From the NCBI GenBank assembly GCA_025370055.1, contig CP073041.1:4992272-5056271 (forward strand): a stretch of 64,000 nucleotides of DNA, in the 5' to 3' direction. The DNA comes from Woronichinia naegeliana WA131 (lineage in GTDB: Bacteria > Cyanobacteriota > Cyanobacteriia > Cyanobacteriales > Microcystaceae). The notes beneath the pieces were generated by a model that was not told the origin of the DNA, did no database searches, and saw nothing but the letters and a program-made list of their open reading frames with translations. Shown one piece after another: positions 18,447 through 29,410 of this stretch. Position numbers and translations under genes: made by a program. How positions within the stretch are numbered: position 1 is the stretch's first letter; each line of letters begins with the position of its first letter.

Positions 18447-20136
18447 AGGGCTTGCTGAAAAAAGCTGAAACCTTTACGGAGAAAAATAGTAGGCGAATTA
18501 AGAACCGCTAGAATGCACGAAAATAGGGTAGAATGCCTCAAAACCATTGCATTAAGAAGAGAGAAAGCAGATGTACCGAAAGCAACAGTACTCAATTGAA
18601 ACACCAGAAAACTTGAAAAATCTGTTCGGCGGGCAGTTAGACGAAGAAAATCGTTGGATAGAAATGTCAAAAATGATTCCCTGGGAAGAATATGAGGAAG
18701 AATATGCAAAAAACTTCACAGAAAAAAAAGGAGCCCCAGCCAAATCATTTAGAATGGCATTAGGAGCATTAATTATCAAAGAAATTTCAGGAAAAAGTGA
18801 CAGAGAAACAGTAGAACAAATAAAAGAGAACCCTTATTTACAGTACTTTATAGAAATGGAAAGCTATAGTAGCAAAGAAGCATTTAATGCGTCAATGATG
18901 GTTCATTTTCGTAAAAAAATAGGAATGGAATTAATAAATAAAATTAATAAAGAAATAGAAAAAAAAGCGACGGGTGTAGCGTCAGAAAAAAAAGAAAATG
19001 AAGGAAAGTTATTGTTAGATGCGACTTGTACACCAGCAGATATAAAATATCCAACGGATATAGGAATATTGAATGATGCCAGAGAAAAAACAGAAAAAAT
19101 AATAGATAAGCTGTATGAAGAAATAAAAGAGAAAAGGAAAGAAAAGCCGAGGACTTATAGGGAAGTGGCAAGAAAAGAGTACTTAGCCATAGCAAAAAAA
19201 CGTCGTGTGTCAAAAAAAGAAAGAAGAAAAGGAACAAAAAAACAACTAGGATATATAAAAAGAAACTTGTCTGATATAGAAAAAATGATAGAAGAGGGAG
19301 CAAAGTTAGAAAAACTAACGAAAAAAGAGCAAGAAGAGCTTGTAACGATAGGAAAAGTGTATGAGCAACAGTTAGAAATGTATGAAAAAAAGACAAATAA
19401 AGTAGAAAACAGAATTGTGAGTGTAAGCCAACCTCACGTGCGTCCAATAGTGCGTGGAAAAGCGGGAAAAGCAGTAGAGTTTGGAGCTAAAATATCGGCA
19501 AGTAATGTGAATGGCTTTGTCTTCTTAGACAAATTAAGTTGGGATAATTACAACGAATCGGGAGATTTACAAGCGCGAATAGAAGAATATAAAAGGGAAA
19601 CAGGATGTTATCCGGAATCGGTTCATGTGGATAAAATCTATCGAACAAAAGCGAATCGAGCTTATTGTAAAGAAAGGGATATAAGAATGAGTGGTCCCCG
19701 ATTGGGAAGACCGCCGAAAGAGGTGAGCAAAGAAAAAAAGAAAGAGGCACGCTCAGATGAAAGAGTGCGTAATGCCATTGAGGGTAAATTCGGACAGGGA
19801 AAGAGGAAATTTAGTCTTGGTCGAGTGATGGCCAAACTACCTGAGACCTCGGAAACGGTAATTGCGATGAACTTTTTGGTAATGAATCTTTCTACTCTAC
19901 TTCAGAAGACAAAAAGTAAAAAGTTGTAGAGTCGTTTTTCTTGTGAAAAATGGTGTTAATTTTCCTCTCTTTTGTGAGGAGTGATTTGTGTTGACCTTTT
20001 TAGACAGAAAGGAACAATAGATTAAACAAAATCTGTATTTTGATTTGTTTCCATAAGGATAAGTTATCTATGCTTTTTCAGTCCATACTTCCCTAACCCA
20101 CATTTCTTTCGTTTTTTGACTTTTTCAGCAAGCCCT
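18447..20136 (+). mobile_element. IS1182/IS5-like element, copy C
   Basis: 1690 bp with perfect AGGGCTTGCTGAAAAA ends and duplication AAAT (18443-18446, 20137-20140), inserted in the IS1-like transposase gene. Confidence 0.95.
18571..19929 (+). CDS. IS1182/IS5-like transposase (copy C)
   Basis: Complete 452-residue frame of the same DDE transposase as copy B, with residues YFIEM at about position 93 where copies B, D and E have YFIGM. All catalytic blocks are present, so it is predicted active. Confidence 0.93.
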   Translation: MYRKQQYSIETPENLKNLFGGQLDEENRWIEMSKMIPWEEYEEEYAKNFTEKKGAPAKSFRMALGALIIKEISGKSDRETVEQIKENPYLQYFIEMESYSSKEAFNASMMVHFRKKIGMELINKINKEIEKKATGVASEKKENEGKLLLDATCTPADIKYPTDIGILNDAREKTEKIIDKLYEEIKEKRKEKPRTYREVARKEYLAIAKKRRVSKKERRKGTKKQLGYIKRNLSDIEKMIEEGAKLEKLTKKEQEELVTIGKVYEQQLEMYEKKTNKVENRIVSVSQPHVRPIVRGKAGKAVEFGAKISASNVNGFVFLDKLSWDNYNESGDLQARIEEYKRETGCYPESVHVDKIYRTKANRAYCKERDIRMSGPRLGRPPKEVSKEKKKEARSDERVRNAIEGKFGQGKRKFSLGRVMAKLPETSETVIAMNFLVMNLSTLLQKTKSKKL

Positions 20137-21863
20137 AAATAGCGTCGTAGAGAACTATTAAATGCCTCAACGTGGTTGGCATGAACATCCTTGTCTTCTG
20201 GTTTTTCTGTTGTCTCAGGATGTTCAGTTTTCGGAGTTTCTACTTTCTCTAGTTTACCCTCAGAATCTCGACGTTTACTACTCTTATTTTTTAGTCTTAC
20301 CACCATACCCTTCGGTAATACTTTGGTGGGACGACCTCGCTTCCCAGTTCTTAATACTTCGTGACAAATATTAAATAGCAGTTGACTATATCGCTTTTCT
20401 CCATCTGTAAATAACTGGAGAGATTCTGCACTCCTTTCAAATAATTCCGCTACCGTCATCATTGCTTCTAGAAATAATTTCTGCTCTTTTTTACCACATT
20501 TTAAATGCCAAATAAAGCGGCTAGCCCTGTCCATGAGCACGATTGTCCACCCCTCAGAGGCACTTGCTTCTTTATTTTTTCCAACTTTTGTGTATAGTTC
20601 ATCCCCTTCTATTACTAATTTAACAAATTCATTCACTAAGGCGTATAAAAATAATGTCTCTTGTAATCCTGATAATTTCTTTTCCCAATTCAATATTGTT
20701 GTTTTCGCGTAGCCGAATACTCGGGCTGCTGCATTTAATCCTATTCCTTCCATTCTGGCTTTTAATACTTTTACAATTTCACTTAATGGGGTTTCTAAGC
20801 CAGCGATTACGCTACCATAAGTCTCAGCAAAACAAGAACCACATTCTTGACAGATGAACATTTTACGTTCCCCGTTACCTTTCGTTTGGTAATGAGAATG
20901 TATTTTTACTTTTTCACTATAGCAATGAGGGCAGTTTTTCTGAAATAAGGCTTCCTCTTTCTCTTGAGGTAAGCCAATATCACTTAGGAGGTCAATTGAG
21001 CTTTTATTCAATGTTGACATTGCTTTCCGTTTTCCCTTTCTTTAATATAATGACAATAATAATAGTATAACAAAAACGGGAATATGTCCAGTCGTAAGTT
21101 ATTTTCTATTTTCTCAAACTCTTACACCATAACTTTTTCTAGCTTTGATCACACGATACCAGTACCCAAAATTAAGCACGCCAATATTCTGTTAAACATT
21201 GATGTGAATGGACAAGGATGGACGGATGAGGAAGCTGCCGCCGCCTTTAGTTGTCACCGTAACACAGTCGCCAATCTCAGGGAGCGATTGGTCAATGAAG
21301 GTGTGGAGTCAGCATTAAGCCGCAAGCCCCGCAAAACGCCGCCTCGTCAACCGATTATTGATGGAGAGGTAGAAGCAAAACTAATCGCCTTACGTTGTGG
21401 AGAACCGCCTGCTGGTCAAGCCCGTTGGACATTGAGGTTACTAGCCGATAAGGCGGTCGAGTTAGAAATTGTGCCAGCAATTAGTCACGAAACCGTGCGT
21501 CAAGTGTTAAAAAAAACGAACTAAAACCTCATCTGCGACAGATGTACGTGATTCCACCAGAAAAGAGTGCCGAATTTGTGTCTAACATGGAAGATGTTCT
21601 AGAAATTTATCACCGACCCTATGACCCCAATTGTCCAGTGATTTGCATGGATGAGCAACCTATACAATTGGTCAAAGAAACCCGCCTTCCTCTACCAGCC
21701 AAACCTGGACAGCCAGAGGCGCATGATTACGAATATGAACGCAATGGAACAGCCAATATCTTTATGTTTACAGAACCCTTGTCTGGGTGGCGAAAGACAG
21801 TTGTCAGTGAACGTAGAACATCGGTTGACTGGGCAACAGAAATTAAGAATTTACTCGATAACG

Positions 21864-23139
21864 GGCACTGGTATCGTCTAGCTAGAAGCTACAAACGTTG
21901 CAATACGAGAGGTTCAAGAAATCAGGCGAATTTGGAGTAAGTCCTCCCAAGTTAACCCTTTTTCAATTATACCGAGAGCTACAGCAGGAACTTCTCTAGT
22001 CGTAAAATGGCTGCGAACAAAGTTATGAACCATCCAGAAAATATCTAGGACTCGCTGTAATCCCACAACAGATTTAGCATAAGTATTTGTACGACGACGA
22101 AAGGCGGCTAAATAGCGTCGGATAGCACTATTAAATGCCTCAACGTGGTTGGCATGGATGTCCTTTTCTTCTGGTTTTTCTGTTGTCTCAGGATGTTCTG
22201 GTTTCGGAGTTTCTACTTTCTTTAGTTTACCCTCAGAATCTCGACGTTTACTACTCTTATTTTTTAGTCTTACCACAAGACCCTTCGGTAATACTTTGGT
22301 GGGACGACCTCGCTTTCCAGTCCTTAATACTTCGTGACAAATATTAAATAGCAGTTGACTATATCGCTTTTCTCCATCTGTAAATAACTGGAGAGATTCT
22401 GCACTCCTTTCAAATAATTCCGTTACCGTCATCATTGCTTCTAGAAATAATTTCTGCTCTTTTCGACCACATTTTAAATGCCAAATAAAGCGGCTAGCCC
22501 TCTCCATGAGCACGATTGTCCAACCCTCAGAGGCACTTGCTTCTTTATTTTTTCCAACTTTTGTGTATAGTTCATCCCCTTCTATTACTAATTTAACAAA
22601 TTCATTCACTAAGGCGTATAAAAATAATGTCTCTTGTAATCCTGATAATTTCTTTTCCCAATTCAATATTGTTGTTTTCGCGTAGCCGAATACTCGGGCT
22701 GCTGCATTTAATCCTATTCCTTCCATTCTGGCTTTTAATACTTTTACAATTTCACTTAATGGGGTTTCTAAGCCAGCGATTACGCTACCATAAGTCTCAG
22801 CAAAACAAGAACTACATTCTTGACAAATGAACATTTTACGTTCCCCGTTACCTTTCGTTTGATAATGAGAATGTATTTTTACGTTTTCACTATAGCAATG
22901 AGGGCAGTTTTTCTGAAATAAGGCTTCCTCTTTCTCTTGGGGTAAGCCAATATCACTTAGGAGGTCAATTGAGCTTTTATTCAATGTTGACATTGCTTTC
23001 TGTTTTCCCTTTCTTTAATATAATGACAATAATAATAGTATAACAAAAACGGGAATATGTCCAGTCGTAAGTTATTTTCTATTTTCTCAAACTCTTACAC
23101 CATAACTTTTTCTAGCTTTGATCACACGATACCAGTACC
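21864..23139 (-). mobile_element. IS1-like element, copy 2 (intact)
   Basis: 1276 bp with ends GGCACTGGTATCGT/GGTACTGGTATCGT and the 8-bp duplication CGATAACG (21856-21863, 23140-23147). It is inserted in the type b IS630 element. Confidence 0.94.
21914..22993 (-). CDS. IS1-like transposase
   Basis: The 359-residue single-frame product has an N-terminal zinc ribbon (NCPHCYSEN ... CQEC), a helix-turn-helix (GLNAAARVFGYAKTTILNW) and a DDE domain: EGDELYTKVG, LFTDGEKRY and a final block NHVEAFNSAIRRYLAAFRRR followed by TNTYAKSV. This matches the InsA plus InsB plan of IS1 fused in one frame. 8-bp duplications agree with the family. The frame is complete and predicted active. Confidence 0.88.
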   Translation of the reverse strand: MSTLNKSSIDLLSDIGLPQEKEEALFQKNCPHCYSENVKIHSHYQTKGNGERKMFICQECSSCFAETYGSVIAGLETPLSEIVKVLKARMEGIGLNAAARVFGYAKTTILNWEKKLSGLQETLFLYALVNEFVKLVIEGDELYTKVGKNKEASASEGWTIVLMERASRFIWHLKCGRKEQKLFLEAMMTVTELFERSAESLQLFTDGEKRYSQLLFNICHEVLRTGKRGRPTKVLPKGLVVRLKNKSSKRRDSEGKLKKVETPKPEHPETTEKPEEKDIHANHVEAFNSAIRRYLAAFRRRTNTYAKSVVGLQRVLDIFWMVHNFVRSHFTTREVPAVALGIIEKGLTWEDLLQIRLIS

Positions 23140-23602
23140 CGATAACGACTATGCTGATAACGATAAAGTCATTTTAGTATGTGATCAGCTAAATACTCAC
23201 AAACTTGCCTCACTATATGAAGCATTTGAGCCTTCCACGGCTCGTCGTCTAGTCGAACGGTTGGAAATTCACCATACCCCAAAACATGGCAGTTGGCTTA
23301 ATATTGCTGAAAACGAGCTGTCCGCAATGACTCGGCAATGCCTAGCTCGTCGAATTCCAGATCGGGAAACTTTAGAGCAAGAAACAACGGCTTGGTACAC
23401 TCAGCGCAATCATTCCCAAAAGTCGGTAGATTGGCAATTCACGACGGCTGAGGCTCGTATCCGTCTCAAGCGTCTTTATCCACAAATAGAAAATTGACAG
23501 ACCACTAGATAATTTCTCAATTACCCTAACCTATTTCCTTGGTAAATATGCCAATACAGGTGTTCCTTTGGGGCTTTTCTCTTCCTACTTGATTACCGCA
23601 AT

Positions 23603-26254
23603 TTAAGACGATCGCTTGCGACAGACTAGATCATAATCACAATACCGACAGGCTTCTTCTTTAAGATCAGGTTCTACGGGATAGTTACCTGTTTCTAGAT
23701 GTGCTTTAAGACGATCGCCGACTTCAATTAATTCTGCTGCTGATGGAAAGGATTTAGGAGAAATATCTTCACCTTTGGTCAGGGAATAATAAAGGGTTTT
23801 ATGCACTGGGCGATCGGGAGATAAGTTAGGGGCCGCAACGGCAGCATAGAGCGGTAATTGCAGATCAATTTTGGCTTCACCCTCGGCATTTTTGACCCCC
23901 TTGGGAGCAGTGCCACTGGTTTTGTAATCTATTAAGACTAATCCCTCGGCTGTATCATCTAGGCGATCGACCCGTCCTGTAATCTTGAGACCCTGCCATT
24001 CCCCTGTAAATTTGGCCTCTAGCTTTAATACTTCACTCTTTTCGGGTAAAAAGTCAGCTTTTTGGAAGGTATTTTTCAGGGTGTTGATATGTTCTTGACG
24101 GCGATTTGGCCAAGCAGGTAAAGTCGGAAAGTTTAACTGTTTTTCGGCTTCTAAAAACCATTGGAATAAGTGAGCTTGATCACTCAAATTGATAGTTTTA
24201 TCTTGTTGCCAATAGTTGAGAGCAATTTCCACAACTTTATGATATAAATTACCGCGTAAACTAGGGCTTAAATCCTCTTCTAATTCGTCTAATTCTGCTA
24301 GTTTTAAAATTTTGTTGGCAAACCATTTAAAGGGGCATTGTCCTAATTGTAAAAGTTGAGACGCACTGAAAATATGGGTTTCTAAATTAACGGGAATACC
24401 GACCCCACCATTATATTGAGTAAATTTCTCCGTCAAAGTCTGATTTTCGCGCTGATGTTCGATCATGAAATGCTCTGAAATCTGATTTAAAAGAGGGTCA
24501 TCTAGGGACGTTTGGGGATGTCTTAAATATTGCTGTCGGGCCAGTTCAAGACTGGCAATGGGTAAGCTAACTTCACTTGCTCTTAATCCTAGTCGCTCAA
24601 GGTAGGAAGAAGGTTCTGCACTACTGTAGGAAAGACCCTGGCGATCCATACGACTATGGGAGAAGGTCATGTTTTTCGTCCCAAGACTGAGTAACTGATA
24701 AAAACGGACGGTTTCTTGACGGGCTAAATCGGCGGCGTTGGGTAAATAAATATCTTCGGATTGTAATTGTTGTCGTTCAAAAAAGTCTAAAATGGGATCA
24801 TCTTTAACGGCAGCAGGTAATTTTCCTTCGAGCATATCCAAGACAAAAACATGAGTATAATGTGCGCCCACAATTGAATTGGCATTGTGTAATTCAACAC
24901 CTTCTCTGCCAGGGTAAGCAGTGGTTTGCAAGATACTTAAACTGGTCAAAAGTTCATCTCGCCATTGTGACCAGGGGATAATTTCTTGACTGGGTTCTGC
25001 CAAGGTTTGTAATCCTTTTTCTAGGTTTTGATAAGCGACACTTTCTTTAGCCCAATGAGCGGAATTTTCTCGAATTTGTAGATGTTGTAAGAGTTCTTGA
25101 AAGGTACTTAACCAGGCTTGGCGATTGGCTTTAGTTGGAAGTGGAAAGTCCTGCAAATTAACTGACGTATTTTCTAAAATTGTTTGCCATTGGCTAAGAT
25201 TTTTAGGTGGATTTGCTTGAATTTGTTGCCAATTTTCTGGGGTTAAGAAAGGACTGAGGGGATGGTGTAATAAACGACGGGTGAGTTCGTAGGGAAAGCC
25301 TTGATCGATGACTTGACTTAAATGGGCAAACCAGGCTCCTAATCGAGTTTCACTGAGGGGAATATTATAGGGAAGACGGAGGGCAATTCCTAATTCCCAA
25401 GCCATATCTAATAGTAAGTTTCCCCAAAGGGTGTCCTGAGCGGTAACAATGACAATTTCTTGGGCAGAGATACCCTGAGATAAAAGTTGTTTAATTTGAG
25501 TTAAAATGCTTCTTGCTTCTATATTTTGATCAGAATAAATTTGATAACTCGTTTGAATTTCTTGAACGGTGTTTTGGGGATTTATGCTTAAAAATTGGCT
25601 TTGTAAAGTAGTGGGTTTGGTCTGACTGTTAACGGTTTGCCAGCCTTCTTGTTTTAAGCTTGCAATGGTATAGCGTTGGGAGCTAAATAAATCTTCTTCT
25701 CCTGTTGGTAAATAAATGAGGCTATTATCTCCTGCGATCGCGTTAATAAAGGCAATTTCATCAGGGCTAGGAGTGAAGTATCCATAAATGAGTAAGGGAC
25801 GTTTTTGGGTCGTATTTTCTAGGGCATTAATGGCTTGCCAATAGAGTTCGGCAAAGTCAAATTGGTAGTTTTGATGTAGGGCAGTTTGATAGGCGATCGC
25901 GGTTTGAATGAGTTGTTTTGAACGGTCTGAGAGGGTTTCGGTGAGGGTGAGTTGGGGAGTCGCACTGAGTAAACTTTGGATGGTGGGCATCCAGGTGCGG
26001 GTTGTGCCTTCTAAGTCCTGGGGATTAACAATATCTCGAATAACGGTTCGTAGTTGGTAGTAGGCTCGGACGGGGGAAGCCAGACTCAAGGGTTTTTCTT
26101 GTTGGGCGATGGTTTCTTGGGCGAGTTCTTTTAGGGAATAAAAAGGCACTCCTAAAGCTCTGGCGGCGTGGCGGTTGGGGGTGATATTCAGGCGATCGCT
26201 TGGTTGACCAGGTTTGGGTTGGCTGAGGTCGCTATGGCAAAGGATACGGCGCAT
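23603..26254 (-). CDS. AddB-like PD-(D/E)XK nuclease with Fe-S cluster motif
   Basis: The 883-residue product resembles the AddB subunit of AddAB double-strand-break resection nuclease-helicases. The first 600 residues have an inactivated-helicase look (no Walker A loop, but LIYGYFTPSPDEIAFINA and EIVIVTAQDTLWGNLLLDMA). The last 250 residues form a RecB-type nuclease: RGNLYHKVVE, GRVDRLD (about 760), VLIDYKTSG (about 771) and LQLPLYA. Four cysteines for a 4Fe-4S cluster are visible: one in GQCPFKWF (about 637) and three in ACRYCDYDLVC (865-875). The partner AddA-like gene is 10 kb away at 36831. A stop codon lies just upstream of the ATG, which fixes the start. Confidence 0.85.
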   Translation of the reverse strand: MRRILCHSDLSQPKPGQPSDRLNITPNRHAARALGVPFYSLKELAQETIAQQEKPLSLASPVRAYYQLRTVIRDIVNPQDLEGTTRTWMPTIQSLLSATPQLTLTETLSDRSKQLIQTAIAYQTALHQNYQFDFAELYWQAINALENTTQKRPLLIYGYFTPSPDEIAFINAIAGDNSLIYLPTGEEDLFSSQRYTIASLKQEGWQTVNSQTKPTTLQSQFLSINPQNTVQEIQTSYQIYSDQNIEARSILTQIKQLLSQGISAQEIVIVTAQDTLWGNLLLDMAWELGIALRLPYNIPLSETRLGAWFAHLSQVIDQGFPYELTRRLLHHPLSPFLTPENWQQIQANPPKNLSQWQTILENTSVNLQDFPLPTKANRQAWLSTFQELLQHLQIRENSAHWAKESVAYQNLEKGLQTLAEPSQEIIPWSQWRDELLTSLSILQTTAYPGREGVELHNANSIVGAHYTHVFVLDMLEGKLPAAVKDDPILDFFERQQLQSEDIYLPNAADLARQETVRFYQLLSLGTKNMTFSHSRMDRQGLSYSSAEPSSYLERLGLRASEVSLPIASLELARQQYLRHPQTSLDDPLLNQISEHFMIEHQRENQTLTEKFTQYNGGVGIPVNLETHIFSASQLLQLGQCPFKWFANKILKLAELDELEEDLSPSLRGNLYHKVVEIALNYWQQDKTINLSDQAHLFQWFLEAEKQLNFPTLPAWPNRRQEHINTLKNTFQKADFLPEKSEVLKLEAKFTGEWQGLKITGRVDRLDDTAEGLVLIDYKTSGTAPKGVKNAEGEAKIDLQLPLYAAVAAPNLSPDRPVHKTLYYSLTKGEDISPKSFPSAAELIEVGDRLKAHLETGNYPVEPDLKEEACRYCDYDLVCRKRSS

Positions 26255-26346
26255 AAATTTAGGTGGGGGCGGTTTTCTTTAGACTAGGTGATGATGATGG
26301 GTTTTGGGGTTATAATGAAATCAAATTTTTTGAATTGGCGTTATCT

Positions 26347-26583
26347 ATGAATCATATTAATCTCAAAGAGCCGAATCCTACCCTTGCCGATCTTATTGAT
26401 AGGGTTAATCAGGGTCAGGAAGTAACACTCATCACTATTGATGAGCAAAAACAGGCGGTATTGGTTTCTTTAGAGGAATGGAATGGTTTGCAGGAAACTC
26501 TCTATTTATCGTCTATTCCAGGGGTTAAGGAGGATTTAATTATAGGAAAAAATACAAGTTGGGAAGATTGTGTTCCACTTTAA
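26347..26583 (+). CDS. Phd/YefM-type antitoxin, without visible toxin
   Basis: The 78-residue product from ATG 26347 (MNHINLKEPNPTLADLI) has the antitoxin plan: a short N-terminal DNA-binding fold with TLADLIDRVNQGQEVTLIT, QAVLVSLEEWNGLQETLYL, and a flexible acidic C-terminus. The frame extends upstream to 26263 without a good start. No toxin-sized frame is seen in the 150 bp before the PHP-ATPase gene, so it may be an orphan, a remnant, or a regulator of the next gene. Confidence 0.7.
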   Translation: MNHINLKEPNPTLADLIDRVNQGQEVTLITIDEQKQAVLVSLEEWNGLQETLYLSSIPGVKEDLIIGKNTSWEDCVPL

Positions 26584-29410
26584 ATTTTTAATGATGTGGT
26601 CTCATTAGAAATAAAATGCTAAAATCATTACTTAATTTCTACAATTAATTGTAATATTTTAGAAATGTAAAAAACGCTTACAAATCTAGTAATTCTCCTT
26701 TGGTCAAATTTATCAATCAAATTAAAGGTAATAATGAAAAACTTATTCGCAAGAGGCTCCGAATGGAGAAAATGGGATTTACATATTCATACTCCCGCTT
26801 CATTTCATTGGGAAGGTGGAAAACGTTTCTATGATATGACGCAAGAAGAAAAACATCATGAGTTAACAAACCTAATACAAAATATCAATAGTTCTGACAT
26901 TGATGTTTTTGGTCTTATGGATTACTGGACGTTCGATGGCTATTGCGAACTAGTCAGATTTCTTGAAGAAAATCCGAGTATAACTTGCCACAAAACTATA
27001 TTGCCAGGAATGGAATTAAGAATTGAGGCTCCAGTTTCATTTAAGCTTAATATACATATTTTATTGTCTAACACATTATCTAATCAGCAACTAAATGATT
27101 TCAAGTCTAAGATTAAATTACGCATCGGTACCAAAGAGCGTTCTTTATCAGATGAAGCTCTAATTGAATTCGCCCAAAGTCTAGATATAAGTAAAGCAAG
27201 AGTTCATGGTTTTAATGAAACAGATCTTACAAATAGAGATAAGCTTCTTGAACTAGGAAGCAAGACGGCAAAGGTCGTTCAAGATTGTTTACTAAAAGCT
27301 AAAGAAGAAATTTCAGAAGGTTTATGTCTGATTATTCTTCCTTGGGATACCTCAGATGGCTTTGCAAAACTAGACTGGAAAAAACATTCAAGTGATGCTA
27401 ATTTTTTTATGCAGTCTTCTGATGCGTTTGAAGTTAGGGGAGATGACAATATAAATCTTTTTTTAAATATAAAAACAGACAACAATCAATCATTTATTGA
27501 TGATTTTATAAAATCATTAGGTGGAAAACCAAAGCCTGTTGTTTCTGGAAGTGATGCTCATAAATTTTCTAACTATGGTATTTATCCTAGCGACAAAATT
27601 ACATGGATTAAAGGTGATCCAACTTTTGATGGGTTGAAATACACAATGTATGATCCATCTGAAAGAGTCCGTATTTCATCAAACGATCCAAATTTAGAAT
27701 TTCCTAAGCCATATTTCAAAAAAATTGAAATACAAGAATCGTTTATTTTTCCAGATAAACCTAATAAACGAATTAAGTTTTCTTCTACAGAAATTGAATT
27801 AAATAGTGGTTTAGTTGCTATTGTTGGAGGTAGAGGCACAGGAAAAAGTATTCTTTTAGATGCCATTGCTAAGACTTTCAATAAACCAAAAAGTCCAGAA
27901 AGAAAAGACGAAATTTCACTTCAAGATGGTTTTTCGATTTTATATTCTAAAAATACAGGTGAAACAGAGTTATATGAAATTGGGGAAAAAGCTGAAGTCA
28001 TATACTTACATATTCATCAAAGAGAAGTTAATGGTATTGTCAAAGATCCTGAATTATTGAGTAAGACAATACTTGATATGCTTGGGATTTCTGGATTTAA
28101 AAATCAATCTTTAAATGAAATTGATGATATCTTATCTAACATGAAAGATTGTCAAGATTGGCTAGATCAACATGACAAAAACCAGAGCAATTTAACTGTT
28201 GAGAAGCGTACTCAATTAATTGAAACAATTACAACAGAAAAAAATAGGGAAATACTAGAGAAGTATTCAAACAACATTTCTCTAGTAAATAAACACGAAA
28301 AACACATTTCAAAATTAATATCGCTTGCAAACAACTTAAATCGGATTTCCGAGGAAATTAATAATGAAATTCGAGAAATTAATAATGAGTTATCGGAGTA
28401 TTCTATACCATCTCTAGATTTTAACCCTCAAATAGATTCGACTAATCAAGTAAAACTTTTTCTTGATTCAGCGATAAATCAGTTAAAAAACCAAAATATA
28501 TGTATTCAAGAAGAGTTAAAAAACGAAAAGATTGAAGGAGATCCAATTACTTTATTAGATAAAGTGAAGGAGTATCGTGCTGAAATTGAAGAACAGCAAG
28601 AAATTATTCGGCAAATTGACGAATATCAGGATGAATTACAATCCCTTCAAAAGAAGAGAAATGATTTTGTAGAACTATTAAATAATGAGCTTCATGAGTT
28701 AGTGAATCAAATCAACAATAAGTGGAAAGAAAAAATAGATGGAAGAATAGACTGGAATGAGCAACAAAAAAACTTAATTAAAGACCTGCTTAAGCCTATC
28801 GATATTTTTGGGGAAATATACTTTAACGTTGAAGAATTTTACAAACAAGTGGCAGACACTTTCTTGAATCTCATAAAATTTCCAAAAACAAAGAATAGTA
28901 CATCCTTAGCAAAGGTTAAAAGTACAATTCCAATTAATTCCTATGATGATTACAAGTGTCTCATAAAAAATGAGCCTATTATTAAAATAGATCAGGAAGT
29001 ATTAACATTACAAGCTTTTTTAGAAAAACATGATTATTTTAAACAAGATGGTTCAAATAAATTTCAAAAATTTCTCTTTTCTGAGACAGAAAGAAAAAAA
29101 TATCTCAATGTTATTGCTAGAATTCAGTATGATGGAAAAAGTCCAGAAGAATTATCGGTAGGCCAAAGAGGGACTCTTTACTTATGTCTAAAACTTGCAA
29201 CAGAATCTTTTTTTGATCCGATTATCATAGATCAACCAGAAGACGATCTTGATAATGATTTTATTATGAAGCGTCTTGTACCTATCTTTTTAACTATAAA
29301 AAAATATCGTCAAGTTATCATTGTTACCCATAACGCAAACCTAGTTATAAATGCTGATGCAGAGCAGGTGGTTATTGCAGAAAATAATTCTGAAAGTTTA
29401 TCCTATTCTA

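Larger units (their letters stand above)
16544..21020 (-). pseudogene. IS1-like transposase, interrupted
   Basis: It is homologous to the intact 359-residue transposase at 21914-22993. The first about 293 residues are continuous (start at 21020), then the frame is cut by IS1182-like copy C, a 30-bp piece follows, then copy B, then the C-terminal codons at 16544-16714. The apparent 318-residue frame ends in translated IS1182 sequence. Confidence 0.9.
16494..21166 (-). mobile_element. IS1-like element, copy 1, carrying two IS1182-like copies
   Basis: Terminal repeats GGCACTGGTATCGT and GGTACTGGTATCGT with the 8-bp duplication CAAAATTA (16486-16493, 21167-21174). It is interrupted near the 3' end of its gene by IS1182-like copies B and C, 33 bp apart and in the same orientation. 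Without them it matches copy 2 at 21864-23139. Confidence 0.92.
16400..23497 (+). pseudogene. IS630-family transposase (type b), split in three
   Basis: The segments 16400-16493, 21167-21863 and 23140-23497 together give the same two-frame transposase as at 29495-30627. The first break follows codon GAAYK; the second lies inside the DDE region after NLLDN. The 21084 and 23057 frames that appear to start genes here begin in IS1-like ends and are artefacts of the insertion. Confidence 0.9.
16316..23505 (+). mobile_element. IS630-type element b, copy 1, broken by two IS1-like insertions
   Basis: The ends GTGGTCTGTCAA and TTGACAGACCAC are flanked by TA (16314-16315, 23506-23507). The sequence is identical in plan to the uninterrupted copy at 29411-30635. 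Two IS1-like elements sit in it, each with an 8-bp duplication. Removing them restores about 1.2 kb. Confidence 0.92.

Noticed and set aside
21084-21524. Apparent gene start at the IS1-like right end
   Set aside because: The first about 28 codons are IS1-like terminal DNA; the rest is the middle of the IS630-type b transposase. The same start occurs at 23057 for the same reason.
26584-26733. A toxin gene paired with the Phd/YefM-type antitoxin
   Set aside because: The 150-bp gap holds no frame of toxin size on either strand, and the next gene is a large PHP-ATPase.
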